DNA from: Lagopus muta
Lineage: Eukaryota > Chordata > Aves > Galliformes > Phasianidae
Length of the DNA: 64,000 bases
Reading direction: 5' to 3'
Assembly (NCBI RefSeq): GCF_023343835.1
Contig: NC_064433.1
Coordinates: forward strand, 183,103,777-183,167,776
The position numbers and the translations under genes are program-made. The notes under the pieces were generated by a model. The model saw only the letters and a program-made list of their open reading frames with translations. It did not search any database and was not told where the DNA came from. Shown in pieces: positions 44,901 through 61,500 of this stretch. The stretch's first letter is position 1. The number at the start of each line of letters is the position of its first letter.

Positions 44901-47900
44901 GAAAACAACAGTCACCATTAGTCAAGCTCCTGGCAAATGTCCAAATCTAATAAAGGCAGCTTTCCCAATGCTCCCCACCAAGAGCTTTCTTTCCCTCCCA
45001 CAGTATCCCCATGTGCTTTAAGCAGCCATTGCAATCCTAAAGTATGTCATGTGGCTAAAATATAAGACCCCCACTTAATGAACTATGCACCCTTAGTTCT
45101 GAATGGGAAAGAATGCCACATATGCTTAGATAACATCAAAAATAGAAAAGTCATGGGAAAGGAACTTAGAAACTACATTAGTCTAAGAAATCTGGGATAA
45201 AAATCTAGCCCAGACCTCAAGGAGCACAGGCCCTCCTCACACAACCAGATTATTTTGTCATTCCCAGTGTCCAAACGTAATCTGGCCCCAAAATGCTTAC
45301 CTCCTAAGTGGCATATTTTCAGGTTCATCTTACCTTGCTAAAGATGCTGGTGTTGTACACTAATTGCTGCTTGGGAGCGTGCAGAAAAGTGGCAAAAGTT
45401 AGGATATTTCTGAGCAGTAAACCTCAAAGGAAGTGGATTACCTCAGCAGCCAAACTGGCCTCACCCTGTTGTCCTACAGTTTTGATAATTTCAAGGTAGA
45501 ATTTCAAGACAGAAGGCTTTTGTCTGGAATGCACTTTCATCTGTTTTTCCCTTTGGTTTACATGTCCCAGCCTCAGCATCATGTGAGCTCAAAGGTTGCA
45601 CCTGGGGGAAGGGAGCAGGAGTGGAGGACAGGGGACCAGAAGATTCACATGGAGTAAGGAAAAAGGAAAACCTCACTACTCCATCTGGTCTCTGCAAAGC
45701 CCACACCTATCCCGAGCACATTGAGTGAACATTTTGTTAAGAAAACAAGAAACTGTTCTACTTACAAAGGCCCTTGTTCTTAAGAAAGTAATCTTTGATT
45801 ACATACTGGGTACCAGCATTACTGTCTATCTTGTCTGCAGTTTGCTTTGGACGTTTTTGGCCACATAACCCCACTGATAACTTGAAGATTCCAGATTTTA
45901 AAGATATGTCCCCTGAATTCAGCATTGCTGCATTACAGGCCAGTTTTTGAATGAAAGGTCAGAAGATATGAAAGAATACAAAGGGATTGTGAGAGAATAT
46001 TGACAGAGGGCAGATGTGCAACCTCCGCAGTAATGAGAAAATATTAAGAAGTTCAGAGTTGAAAACCTAAAGTGAAAGCCCATGTTCTAGTTTAATTACT
46101 TTAATAAAGAAAAGAACTCTCCAAAGAATCTTTTTTTCATCCCATCTGTATATGCAAATCTAGAATTAAAGCAATACTCTAAAACATATCTATTTCAAAC
46201 ACTCAAGCAACCCTGCTTTTTCTCTTTCTCTAACCTATCTCTCCATGCATCTCTTTTTTCTGTGTTGCTCTTTCAGGGTACAATTCTGTGGGGTTGAAGC
46301 CAGTTGAACGTTTGTTGTTGGCTCATGTAACAGGAGGTTAAGACCCAAAACTAAATCTCTCTGCAACTGTCTTGATAGCTATCTTTTCTGGTGCCAAGAA
46401 CCTGAATACAAACAGTAATAGCCTCAGATGAAGGGTCAAACAGTAAACCTTGGAGGAGAAAAATCATTAGCCCTGGAGTCAGATATTCTGACTTTGTTAT
46501 TATGCAAATGAATTTAATGGGTTTGTAGACTTTACATCTGTTATAACTAAATTTCTACCTCCTTACAAACAGGCTTACCATACCTTCATTCTCTCACTTA
46601 AATAAGAAATTAATGGTACAATAAAAATGATCTGGAGGGATGTCAGTTTCTTTGCATATACTTTGCCATTCTCTGTGTATTTCATGCAACTTATGTTAAC
46701 CAGCTGAGTTTTCTCATCACTGTGGTTTAAATACTTGCTTTATATATTTTTTCTTACATATGCTGCAAGAAAACATACAGAAGGAGGCTTTTAAAATAGG
46801 TTAATCAAGCAAGGCCAAAAATTAAGGCTAATCTACATTTTAAAGGGTTTGCATGCACAGCTTCTGGAATTATTGTCACAATAAAATCATAGAACTTTAC
46901 ATAAAACGTTAATGTAGATACAGATTATACAAGCAAATGATTTCTCCACTGCAGTTTATTCTATGCATTCCTTGTTTTAACCTGCATCCCCTGGTTAAAG
47001 ACACCAGACCAGATAAGAAGAGTTTCATGCATGGAATACCATTTACTCCTGGCCATTTCAACAGTACAGCCATTCCGGTTACACATTGTGATTCATGACA
47101 TTCATCCCAGCAGAAGTTTCTGCTCCAGCTAGTGAACTGTTGCCAAAGGGTTGTATGTGCTTTGAGGGAAAACAGACCACCCAAAAACTGAAAGTATGTT
47201 GTGCAAGAAATATCAAAACAAAGGCCAAAAACTCTAGAAGGTTTTCATGCCCTTCCCGACATTGCACATAAATCTTGACCTTCGTTACACGATTCATGCA
47301 GATGATTTTAAGTTATGCCTTGAATTGTTCTTACTCAGAACTCAGCACATCGATGTGGTCAAGCTGTAGCTGATGCTATCTGAATCTCGATGGTGTTCAT
47401 GCAGAGCCTTTCCAAGGCTGGACAGGATTGCTCGTACCAACAGATAAACATCAAATCCTATTTAATGCACAATCTCCTACCTCAACACAGAAGCTTGTAA
47501 TTCATACTCTATTTGATTGTGAAAGACCAGGATATTTCTTAAATCTTATAGCAGTGAAAATGAAATAAATTGAGTTATACTGGAGTGGAACAGGAACGCA
47601 ATTCAGGTGATCTTTAAATAAAAGCGGTACTGAGCCTTGACTACATTCAACCTTCTCTTATTAGACTGTATGCATTTCAGGCACTGAAAGTAAAATATTA
47701 TAGCTTCCACACAGAAACAGCAAGGTAAACTATAAGCTTTGTCTGTTATTAGGGCTTTTAAGTAGCGGGAACAACAAGGGCTCCCAAAGACACTGCAGAC
47801 AACATCAACATGCAAGTCACCTGGTCATCGTGATTCCCTTTGAAACAATGACAACTTTTGTGTATGGAACATGATTTCACAACCCCATGAGACCAGAAAG

Positions 47901-48165
47901 CTCTCAGTGTTTCAAAAAAGAGATTAAATGTTAATTCTATTGGTCTCCTTTGTCTGAAATTTACTCTTTCTATGAAATTCAATCCTGCACAAAAAGCCAG
48001 AATCAGGATTCAGAATCCCATCAACCCCATTTATTTCTTTAAAAAGGCTTCTGTGCAGAAGTGAGTTTCACACTCTGAAAGAAAAAAAAAAACAAAAAAG
48101 TTGTATTACTAACAAAGAATGCAAATAAAAATAATAATAATTAAAAAGAAAACAAAAACCAAGAG
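44901..48165. other. unique AT-rich non-coding segment
   Basis: More than 3 kb without an assignable gene. A-rich runs at 48078-48165 precede the next CR1. Confidence 0.55.
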
Positions 48166-48298
48166 AATCATTGAATTATAGAATCATGGAATGGCCTGGG
48201 TTGAAAAGGACCTCAAAGACCATCTAGTTTCAACCCTAATGCTGTGGGCAGGATCGCCAACCAGCAGACCTGGCTGCCCAGAGCCACATCCACTATGT
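48166..48298 (-). mobile_element. CR1 3' end fragment
   Basis: Reversed tail with ATAGAATCATGGAATGGCCTG, then GGACCTCAAAGACCATCTAG and CCAACCAGCAGACCTGGCTGC. Short truncated copy. Confidence 0.93.
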
Positions 48299-48827
48299 TT
48301 TGACTATGACCCTTACACTTCAGAAGACTTTAAATTTTTAGAAATACTTTTAGATTGGTATGGAAATTCTTTAAAATACACTTAGAAGAAAAAATTTTGA
48401 AATATTTTCCATATAACTACTAAATTAGTTAGTTAATTATAACTATTGATTTCCTAATAAACTAGTAAATTTCTCTGTTGATAGTGGCTAAAGAGTGATA
48501 TAAAAAATGACAAAAATTATGTTAAGGAGGCAGCAGCCAGCAGGGCTTTGGGACAGTCTTACACTTTACAGGGATTTCCCTAAAATTACAAAAATCAATT
48601 TCCATTGAAGAAGAATAGGAAGCAGAGGAATGCAAGATAGCAAGCCTCTTTAGGAACTTTGTAGGAGGTTGAGAAAGAAAGAATGAGAGAAAGAACAAAG
48701 GAATGGAAGAAGGATGACCCTGTGTTTAGTTTCAGTGCTCCAGGCACAGCTTTAATTGAGAGCCTCCCTATATGCCCTAGCAGCTTTCAGGTGACAGTCT
48801 TTTCAGACAATCTTAGTCTGCTCAGTT
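48299..48827. other. unique non-coding segment
   Basis: No gene or repeat could be supported. Confidence 0.5.
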
Positions 48828-49404
48828 TGGGGTGCATTAAAAAAAGCGTGGCCAGCAGGTTGAGGGAGGTGATCCTGCTCCTCTGTTCTGCCCTGGTCAG
48901 GCCTCACCTGAAGTGCTGTATCCAGTTCTGGGCTCCCCAAAACAGAAAAGACATGGATCTCCTGGAGAGAGTCCAGCAGAGAGCACAAAGATGATAAAGG
49001 GCCTGAAGCATCTCCCTTGTGAGCACAGGCTGAGCGACCTGGGTCTGAGAAAAGAAGTCTGAGAGGGATCTTATTAACGTTTATACATATGTTAAGTGTG
49101 AGAGACAAAAGGACATGGCCAACCTCTTTTCAGCAGTCTGTGGGGACAGGACAAGGGGAAACAGCCATAAACTGCAGCATAGGAAATTCCTCACCAATAT
49201 GCAAAAGAACTTCTTTACAGTGAGGGTGACAGAGCACTGGCACAGGCTGTCCAGGAAGGTTGTGGAGTCTCCTTCTCTGGAGATGTTCAAGACCCAACTG
49301 GTTGCTTTTCGGTGCGACCTGCTGTAAAGAGCCTGCTTTGGCAGGGGGTTGGACTCAATCTCCAGAGGTCTCTTCCGACCCCAATGACTTTGTGGTTCTG
49401 TAAT
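48828..49404 (+). mobile_element. CR1 LINE, 3' portion with ORF2 remnant
   Basis: GGGGTGCATTAAAAAAAGCG, CTCTGTTCTGCCCTGGTCAG (ORF2 [14 protein letters not shown]), GGACAGGACAAGGGGAAACAG, AGGAAGGTTGTGGAGTCTCC and AGGGGGTTGGACTCAATCTCC, ending TTTGTGGTTCTGTAA. About 580 bp, decayed. Confidence 0.92.
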
Positions 49405-50280
49405 TTAAGTCTCTCTAAGTGGGCAGAGCAGCACGCATATGGTGAAGAGACAGGAAGTTCCTGCTGTGGATCTATGATGCTGAACCTCCTCCTGCCTGCT
49501 GAAAATGTGTTTTAAAGGCAGGAGAGCTCACCACTGCAGGTGCCCTCAGCTGAACTGCTTGGTTTGAAAGTCAGAGGTTTGCTCTGGTGAGCTGTTGAGC
49601 TACTGGTGTTTGTTAGAGAGCAAGAGACAGCTTGATGGCTGCACTAACTTCAGCAGGCCTAACTTCCCCATAGGAGGGGGTGCAGCAGGTTTGTTTGAAT
49701 GTGAGCCAACATGGTGCTCAGCATGGCTGGGGGGCACAGAGGGTTTTGCAAACACTGCTCTGGTGCAGGAAGCAGTCCCTGGGAAATGAGCACAGGGTTG
49801 GGGCTTAGCATTTTTTCTCCTTGGGAAAGAATAACCCACAGAGGAAGGGTCCCTCGAATGGAAGGGGCATCCATATAATCCCATCTATCACCAAATTCTA
49901 GAAGAGCTCAAACTTCACAGAAACTGAGTGTAGAAATATTTTTTCACATGACAGATCAGTTTGCCTAAATTTGTAGGAATTATTTTTGGAAATATAGTGA
50001 AGAAAACTGGCCTCTTTGGAAAACTTGTCTGTTGACTGGAGGCCCACTTCTATTATCTGAGGACACAACACAACCCCACAGTGCTGATTGCTCTGCAACA
50101 GGGGCTCTATGATTACCTCAAAAATTACCTGGAAACTCAAGATCCTTCAGCAAGAAAAACCGCTCAACTATCAAAAGCCAGCACTCCTAACTGCAATTCT
50201 TCATCCAATTTAAAAAAATAAGGAAAAAAAAAAAAACAACTCTTATATTTTCTACAGCTATATCTAATATCTAATATATC
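49405..50280. other. unique non-coding segment
   Basis: 49,590-49,880 has overlapping open frames on both strands with no recognised similarity. Nothing else is called. Confidence 0.5.
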
Positions 50281-50430
50281 CGTTGTCACTACCTGGTGCT
50301 GCAGCGGTCCAGCGGCGAGGTTTGCTGCACTGCGTCGCTAGATGGCGGCGTTGGAAGCAGGAATCGCGACGAACGAAGCCCAGCAGAGAGCAGCAGCCCG
50401 CCACGCTGACATTAAATCCCGGGCAGCATC
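50281..50430. promoter_or_regulatory. small CpG cluster with CTCF/YY1-type motif
   Basis: A short CpG-dense patch in AT-rich flanks. On the plus strand TCGCTAGATGGCGGC (50335-50349) matches 13 of 15 CTCF consensus positions including the full AGRKGGCRS core. AGATGGCGGC also fits the YY1 consensus, so the occupant is ambiguous. Its orientation is opposite to the two motifs near 40 kb. Confidence 0.5.
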
Positions 50431-51655
50431 AGCTCCGTTTGTTTATTTGAAAACACACTTACTGACTTTAAAGCAATTAAAATAAGTGCCAGACCAGGAC
50501 TTCATGTCCCTTAATGCAATATAATCCTTGAATTAAAGCCGCTTTAATCCTTGCAATATAAACATTTCAGATGGGAATTTGACCCACCACCTCCACAAAC
50601 ACCTGTTCAGACCTCTTTGTCTACGTGAAAGACATACAAAACCCAGAACAGTGCTATGCAAATAAGATGACAATGAACTGCCTTTCATTTCCAGGTATTT
50701 CCCTGTGATGGATTACCACCCATTCTAAAGAGAAACCTTCACAAGGTCCTGTTAAGATAAAGAAGTATAAATAATATCAGTGTAGTGATTTCCAGGGTAG
50801 CAATATTTGCTAACACCAACCAAGCGGTGAAAAGCAAATTTAAGACACAAATCTCATTTTTACGATCTATACAGGTATTGGCACTGGACAGAATCCAGAG
50901 TTATGTTCAGTAGAAGCTCGTTGTTGTAGATTTTAAGTTTCCTCCTTAGTGTACACAAATCCAGAAGACGTCTCGTTCTCTGAGCAGTGAACTTAGTACA
51001 GCTAAGTTCCTCATGATTTTTCTTCTCTCCCATCCTGTGCTGCAATACCACTGTATTCCCTATGACCAGGATAACATTCAGGCCTCCTACTGCCAGCTCA
51101 ATACAGGGTTCCTTCACTCAGTAATAACAACCAAAAACTGCCCAGCATGGATGTTGCTCTTAGCGGGAGCTCTGCTGTAGGGAACCCCAAAACAGAGGTC
51201 AGGAAATGGGCAGGAAGCCCAAAGCCTGAAGCATTGGCTCTGGGAAGACCTATTACCCAGCCCTTACCGAGCCCTGATACTTCACCTGGAAACAGCAGGA
51301 ATCAGAGGGAAGCACAATCCAGGGGGTGCTCCTGCTGCTAGGAGGCCTAGTGAGGAGAAGCAGGCACCAAGTGTGATTTACAGACATCAAAAAAAGCAAT
51401 GCCTTCTTCCAGGGCAGACCACAGAGGACAACTGGCTGGCAGCATAGGCACCCCCAGTGTTCCAGCTCCGGGTGGCCCTGGCCTGGCTACGCTAAATCTC
51501 CCCATAATTATAGCTGCAAAAACCTCTGTTTCCATATTCCCTGTCATCTGGGGGTTGAATGTGCTAAATTTATCAAGTTTGTTCCGAAGACAGAAGAAGT
51601 GCACAGCTGAAAAGAAGCTGTTCCATCGAGAAGCCTCAGGCCAGGCCTAGGTGAC
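50431..51655. other. unique non-coding segment
   Basis: No gene could be supported. Short unrecognised open frames only. Confidence 0.5.
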
Positions 51656-51924
51656 CTGTGTGAGGGACTGTTCTTCAGGGGCTGTAATGATAGGACAAAG
51701 AATGGTTATAAGCTTCAGAAGACTAGGTTTAAATAAGGTATAAGAAAGAAATTCTTCATGATGAGAGTGGTGAGGCACTGGAACACGTTGCTTGGAGAAG
51801 CTGTGGGTGCCCCAACCCTGGAGACTTTCAAAGCCAGGGTTGGATAGAGCCCAGGGCAGCCTGATCTGATGGGAGGTGCCCCTGTCCAGGACAGGGAGTT
51901 GGAACTCTCTGAAGGTTCTTTCAT
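51656..51924 (+). mobile_element. CR1 3' fragment (left of a tail-to-tail pair)
   Basis: GGGACTGTTCTTCAGGGGCTG, AATGATAGGACAAAGAATGG, AGTGGTGAGGCACTGGAACAC, CCCAACCCTGGAGACTTTCA, CTGTCCAGGACAGGGAGTTGG. Ends where an oppositely oriented CR1 begins. Confidence 0.92.
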
Positions 51925-52155
51925 AGAATGAATCATAGAATGGTTTGGGTTGGAAGGGACCTTTAAGATCATCTAGTACCAACTAGTACCAGCTATAGGC
52001 AGGGACACTTCCCTCTAGACCAGGTTGCTCACAGCCCCATCCAGCCTGGCCTTGAATGCTTCCAGGGAAGGGGCATCCACAACTTCAGTAGGCAACATGT
52101 TCCAATGTGTTACTGCCCTCACAGTAAAGAATTCTTCCTAACAGCCCATAAAGCC
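51925..52155 (-). mobile_element. CR1 3' fragment (right of a tail-to-tail pair)
   Basis: Reversed tail AGAATGAATCATAGAATGG, TTGGGTTGGAAGGGACCTTT, CACAGCCCCATCCAGCCTGG, GGGGCATCCACAACTTCAG and AGTAAAGAATTCTTCCTAAC. It abuts the plus-strand copy 3' end to 3' end, about 230 bp upstream of the CCDC82 promoter. Confidence 0.93.
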
Positions 52156-52255
52156 TCAGGAACATACCCTGGCCAGGCTGAAATGCAATCAAAACCAGCC
52201 CAATGCTCCCCAGCTCTATTCCAGCCTGCTAGATGAGACCGTGAGGGCAGGGAGA

Positions 52256-52266
52256 GGATTCGAACC
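52256..52266 (-). promoter_or_regulatory. Pol III B-box-like motif upstream of CCDC82
   Basis: The minus strand reads GGTTCGAATCC, an exact B box. Upstream of it on that strand, GGGGCGCGGTGCTGCAGTG is loosely A-box/D-arm-like. The implied T-stem and acceptor stem do not pair well, so this is not a functional tRNA gene. It may be a tRNA-derived relic or an extra-TFIIIC-type site. Confidence 0.35.
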
Positions 52267-52309
52267 GGTAACCTCCGTCACTGCAGCACCGCGCCCCTAT
52301 CTATAGAAC

Positions 52310-52600
52310 TTGATAACCCACGTGACTATCATCCCCTTCCCGCAGCCTTCCATCACTTCCGTAAACATCCCGGCAGTTGAGTGACAGCGAAAATCTGCCA
52401 ATCGCGGCTTGCGGAGCGCCGAGGGGGGCGGTAGCCTCTCCTCATCCGCTCGGGCGCTGGAGCGCGGGAAATGGTAACGGTGAGCGGAGCGTTGAGGGAG
52501 CGGGGATGGCGGCGGGCCGGGACGAGGAGGGGCGATCCGCGCGTCCAGCAGCCGCCGTGGCCGCAGAAGGAGCGCGATGGGAGGCGGTGCTTGTTTGGGT
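52310..52600 (+). promoter_or_regulatory. CpG-rich TATA-less promoter of CCDC82
   Basis: Dense CpG and no TATA box. Visible elements on the plus strand are an ETS-type ACTTCCG (52355-52361), a CCAAT box (52398-52402) and an E2F-type GCGGGAAA inside GCGCGGGAAA (52462-52471). A YY1-type GATGGCGGC (52504-52512) follows. A non-coding first exon probably ends at 52479, before donor GTGAGC at 52480. The pattern suggests a broadly expressed gene. Confidence 0.7.
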
Positions 52601-52653
52601 ATGGCGTAACGTGGCCTTGTCGTACGGGTTTGTATTGTGGTGTGTCGTCACAG
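52480..52653 (+). other. probable first intron in the CCDC82 5' UTR
   Basis: Donor AACG|GTGAGC at 52480 and acceptor GTCGTCACAG ending at 52653, eight bases before the start codon. The acceptor's pyrimidine tract is weak, so transcription starting inside this interval is an alternative. Confidence 0.45.
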
Positions 52654-52660
52654 CTTCCCC

Positions 52661-58505
<5,845 letters not shown>

Positions 58506-61500
58506 GTAATTTCAAACAAACCTCATATCATTATTTTTAAGCTTTGTCTAGTGTTATGCAAATCATACCAAGAGTAGAAGTCCTGTCAGCACCTGTCAGC
58601 TGCTGTGTTTTTAAGTCTAAACTCCCCTTCATTTTTAAAATGTGACAGCCATTTTGCAGTTGGGTTCAGCTAGGAGTTGTGAAGGAAGTTCTTATGAAAG
58701 TGAGGAGGAATGGACACTTGTCCTCTAACCCCAACAGCCCCTACATCTTGAGGAAAAGATCTCAAAAAATAACCTCACATAAAAATGAGTTTTAACAAAT
58801 AAATAAATAGTCAGTTTGTTTGTTTTTTTTTTCCCAAGACCTTTGCTTTCAGCTGCTTTGCCATTTAATGTTAGTACCTATTACAGCATGTGTACTTACA
58901 CTGTATTAAGTACTACTAAGTGTATCCCATTGTGAGCTGAACCTCATGATTAAAAAAAGACTCTAAACCTAGCTTTATTTATTTACTTATTTTGTTTTCT
59001 ATTACAAGCATAATTCTACCACATCTTATGTCCATAAGAAGAAAACTGATGGAAGACCTGTAGTTCTTCTTTCATTAGTTTTGTCTAACTGGCATGAGAT
59101 TGGTTTCATTGATCATTATTGCACTCAGTCAAAATCAACATTTATCTCAATTTTTCTTCTGTTTCAAGTCTCTGTAGTTTGAGTTGTATTCAGGAGAGGA
59201 AGGAAGCTCTCTAGATTCATGGTATCCTATATAGCCTGCTGAGCATGCTTGTCTTTTGTGTGTCATCAACGCTGACAGCATGTATGAAGATCTGCCTACT
59301 AACTAAAGTTATAATGTGAGCAATCATCTGTTTTTTCTCAAGAAGTTTTTTTGTTTGGTCAGAGAACGTTCAATAGATGATTGGAAATCCTAAAGCGTGT
59401 TTTAAAGAAATGAGAATCATTTATAGCAGTAAAAAAACTACAGGACTGAGTGTTGCTTTGAATGTGCCTGGCATTCCTGTTTTTTTAGCAAGTACCTGAG
59501 AAATACTGTGACTCTAAAAAAAAAAAAACAAACTTGAATAGATCCTATCTCCCTTGTGCTAGGAGTCTGAAGCTTTAAATCAGGAATGACATCTGCCTCA
59601 GAGTTACATCTGTTCTAAATATCAGAGTGCCTTTTCAATGAAACTGGATGACTTGAAAGCCCTTTACCTTTCTGCGTGCCTGTAATGCCCTTAAGACATT
59701 CCCAGCGGGAGTCTTGCATTAATTAGCTGTCAGAAACATTATAAAAGCAACTTTCTGTGTAATGGGCAATCATCTCCATTGAATGGCTGTGTTTTTTACT
59801 TTGTTGCCCAAAAGGTTTATTCCATGTTGGGTCACTGGGTTTGCTAATTCCATGCCTACTGTACTACTTCTGGAGGGTTCCTACTGTGCGTGGTGGCTGT
59901 AGGTCAGAACGCAGAGTGAAATAGTGCCACTGTCACCATAACATCCAGGTGCCACCTACTCAGGATTTTACTGCTTTATTCTTCAGATGTTTTCACATCT
60001 GCCTTTTCCCATGTAGCTGTTTGCTCAGGCAGAGTATCTTGATGTCTCAGTTGTGCTGACACTTGAAACTGTTGATCTTCTTTTGAGAAGGCTTCTTTCT
60101 AACTACCTCAGTATTTTCTACTAGAGCCTTTTCTTTGCTGCGGAACAACTTGTTCAAGCTAGAAAACACTTCCCTTTCAGTAATCTTGCATCTTTTTTTC
60201 CACTCTGTTGCCTTTGCTAGGACATGTTGGATTAAATTGTGTCCTTGGAAGGAAATTTATCTTTGTTACATAACATTGCATTAGGCAGCCATTCTAGGTT
60301 TTACATTTCAGGGCTGAGACTTCTGAAGACCACGAGTCTTAAGACACCTGAGTGCTACCAGTATTTATGGATCTCCGCATCAAATGTACAGCTAATGGTA
60401 TTTGTTATGGTTAAGTTTGCATATGGCCTTCCTGAGTAATGTAATTCCCAACCTCTTATGATAAACTCAAAGCACAATTTGTCAAATATAAGATACTGCT
60501 GCATCTATGTAGCAAGCTGATGCCCAAGTTCTGCTTTTCTTTTCTTTCAGGACATGTAGAAGGTGTATTCCTTTACTTTGTACATCTAAAATGATGTCAG
60601 GACACAGATGAAGCACTTCAGTACTTGCTGAAAAGATATAAGTGTCAGTGCAAGATGTTTTCACAGCATGTTTCGAAATAGGGTGTGATTGCATTTCTTA
60701 CACAAAGTCCTCAACAGACTGCAAGCTTACCTTACTAAAGTACACCTTACTGAAGCTCGTTTGCATCTCTGCCAGTATTCTAACTTGGACATTTGAGGGA
60801 TGTCATTGTAATTGTCATGTCACAATAACGGGCTCTGCAAGTCATGCATAGTGTGGTAAACCTGTGCTGCAGGATTTTTTTCTTAAAACTGATCTCAGAA
60901 CCTGCTGAACAGTAGTTCTTAATATTGCTTTGATTACTATCTGTTTGCATGATAATTAAGAACTTGGTTTTTCCCCTTATTTGTTGCAGGAAAGCACCAA
61001 GTTCTTAGGGTGTGGAGAAGCCATCTTGCTTGTACAGTCATTATTTTACAGTTAGAGACCTCAATGCAGGGAAGATCACTAACTGAGAAATCTGTTTTTC
61101 ATGTGAGGTGTGCACCTTACCTGAGCAGAAATAATAAGTGGACTGGTGCAGAAATTTCATCTTACTGATATTTCCACAGTTAAATTGGAAGCTGGGTTAA
61201 AAACCCCTGTATTACTGTCCAAATGTTCTCCTACATCAGTTGTTCTTCCACTTTGGAAAACACTTGAAATATCACACTGAACATTAAACTTTCTTTCTAG
61301 CTCATTTTTATTCTCTCCAATAGAAGATGAGGATTTTTCTGTATCCTGCATAGCCCAGTATCTGGTGAGATGCCACATGCATACTCAATATAGCTGCTGG
61401 AGAATAGGCAGACCCAGGAGAGAGAGTGATTGAGCACTTTGCAGTAATTTTTACTAATGGTTTGCTAATGCAACGTTCATTTTCCTACAGTGACCTGTAA

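Noticed and set aside
52256..52330. tRNA gene on the minus strand
   Set aside because: B box present, but the T-stem has mismatches and no matching acceptor stem was found.
60540..60600. Missing CCDC82 exon after TTCTTTCAG at 60549
   Set aside because: The sequence after it reads GACATGTAG and stops at once. It does not resemble the CCDC82 C-terminus.
60990..61060. Missing CCDC82 exon after TTGTTGCAG at 60990
   Set aside because: No frame resembles the conserved C-terminal region.
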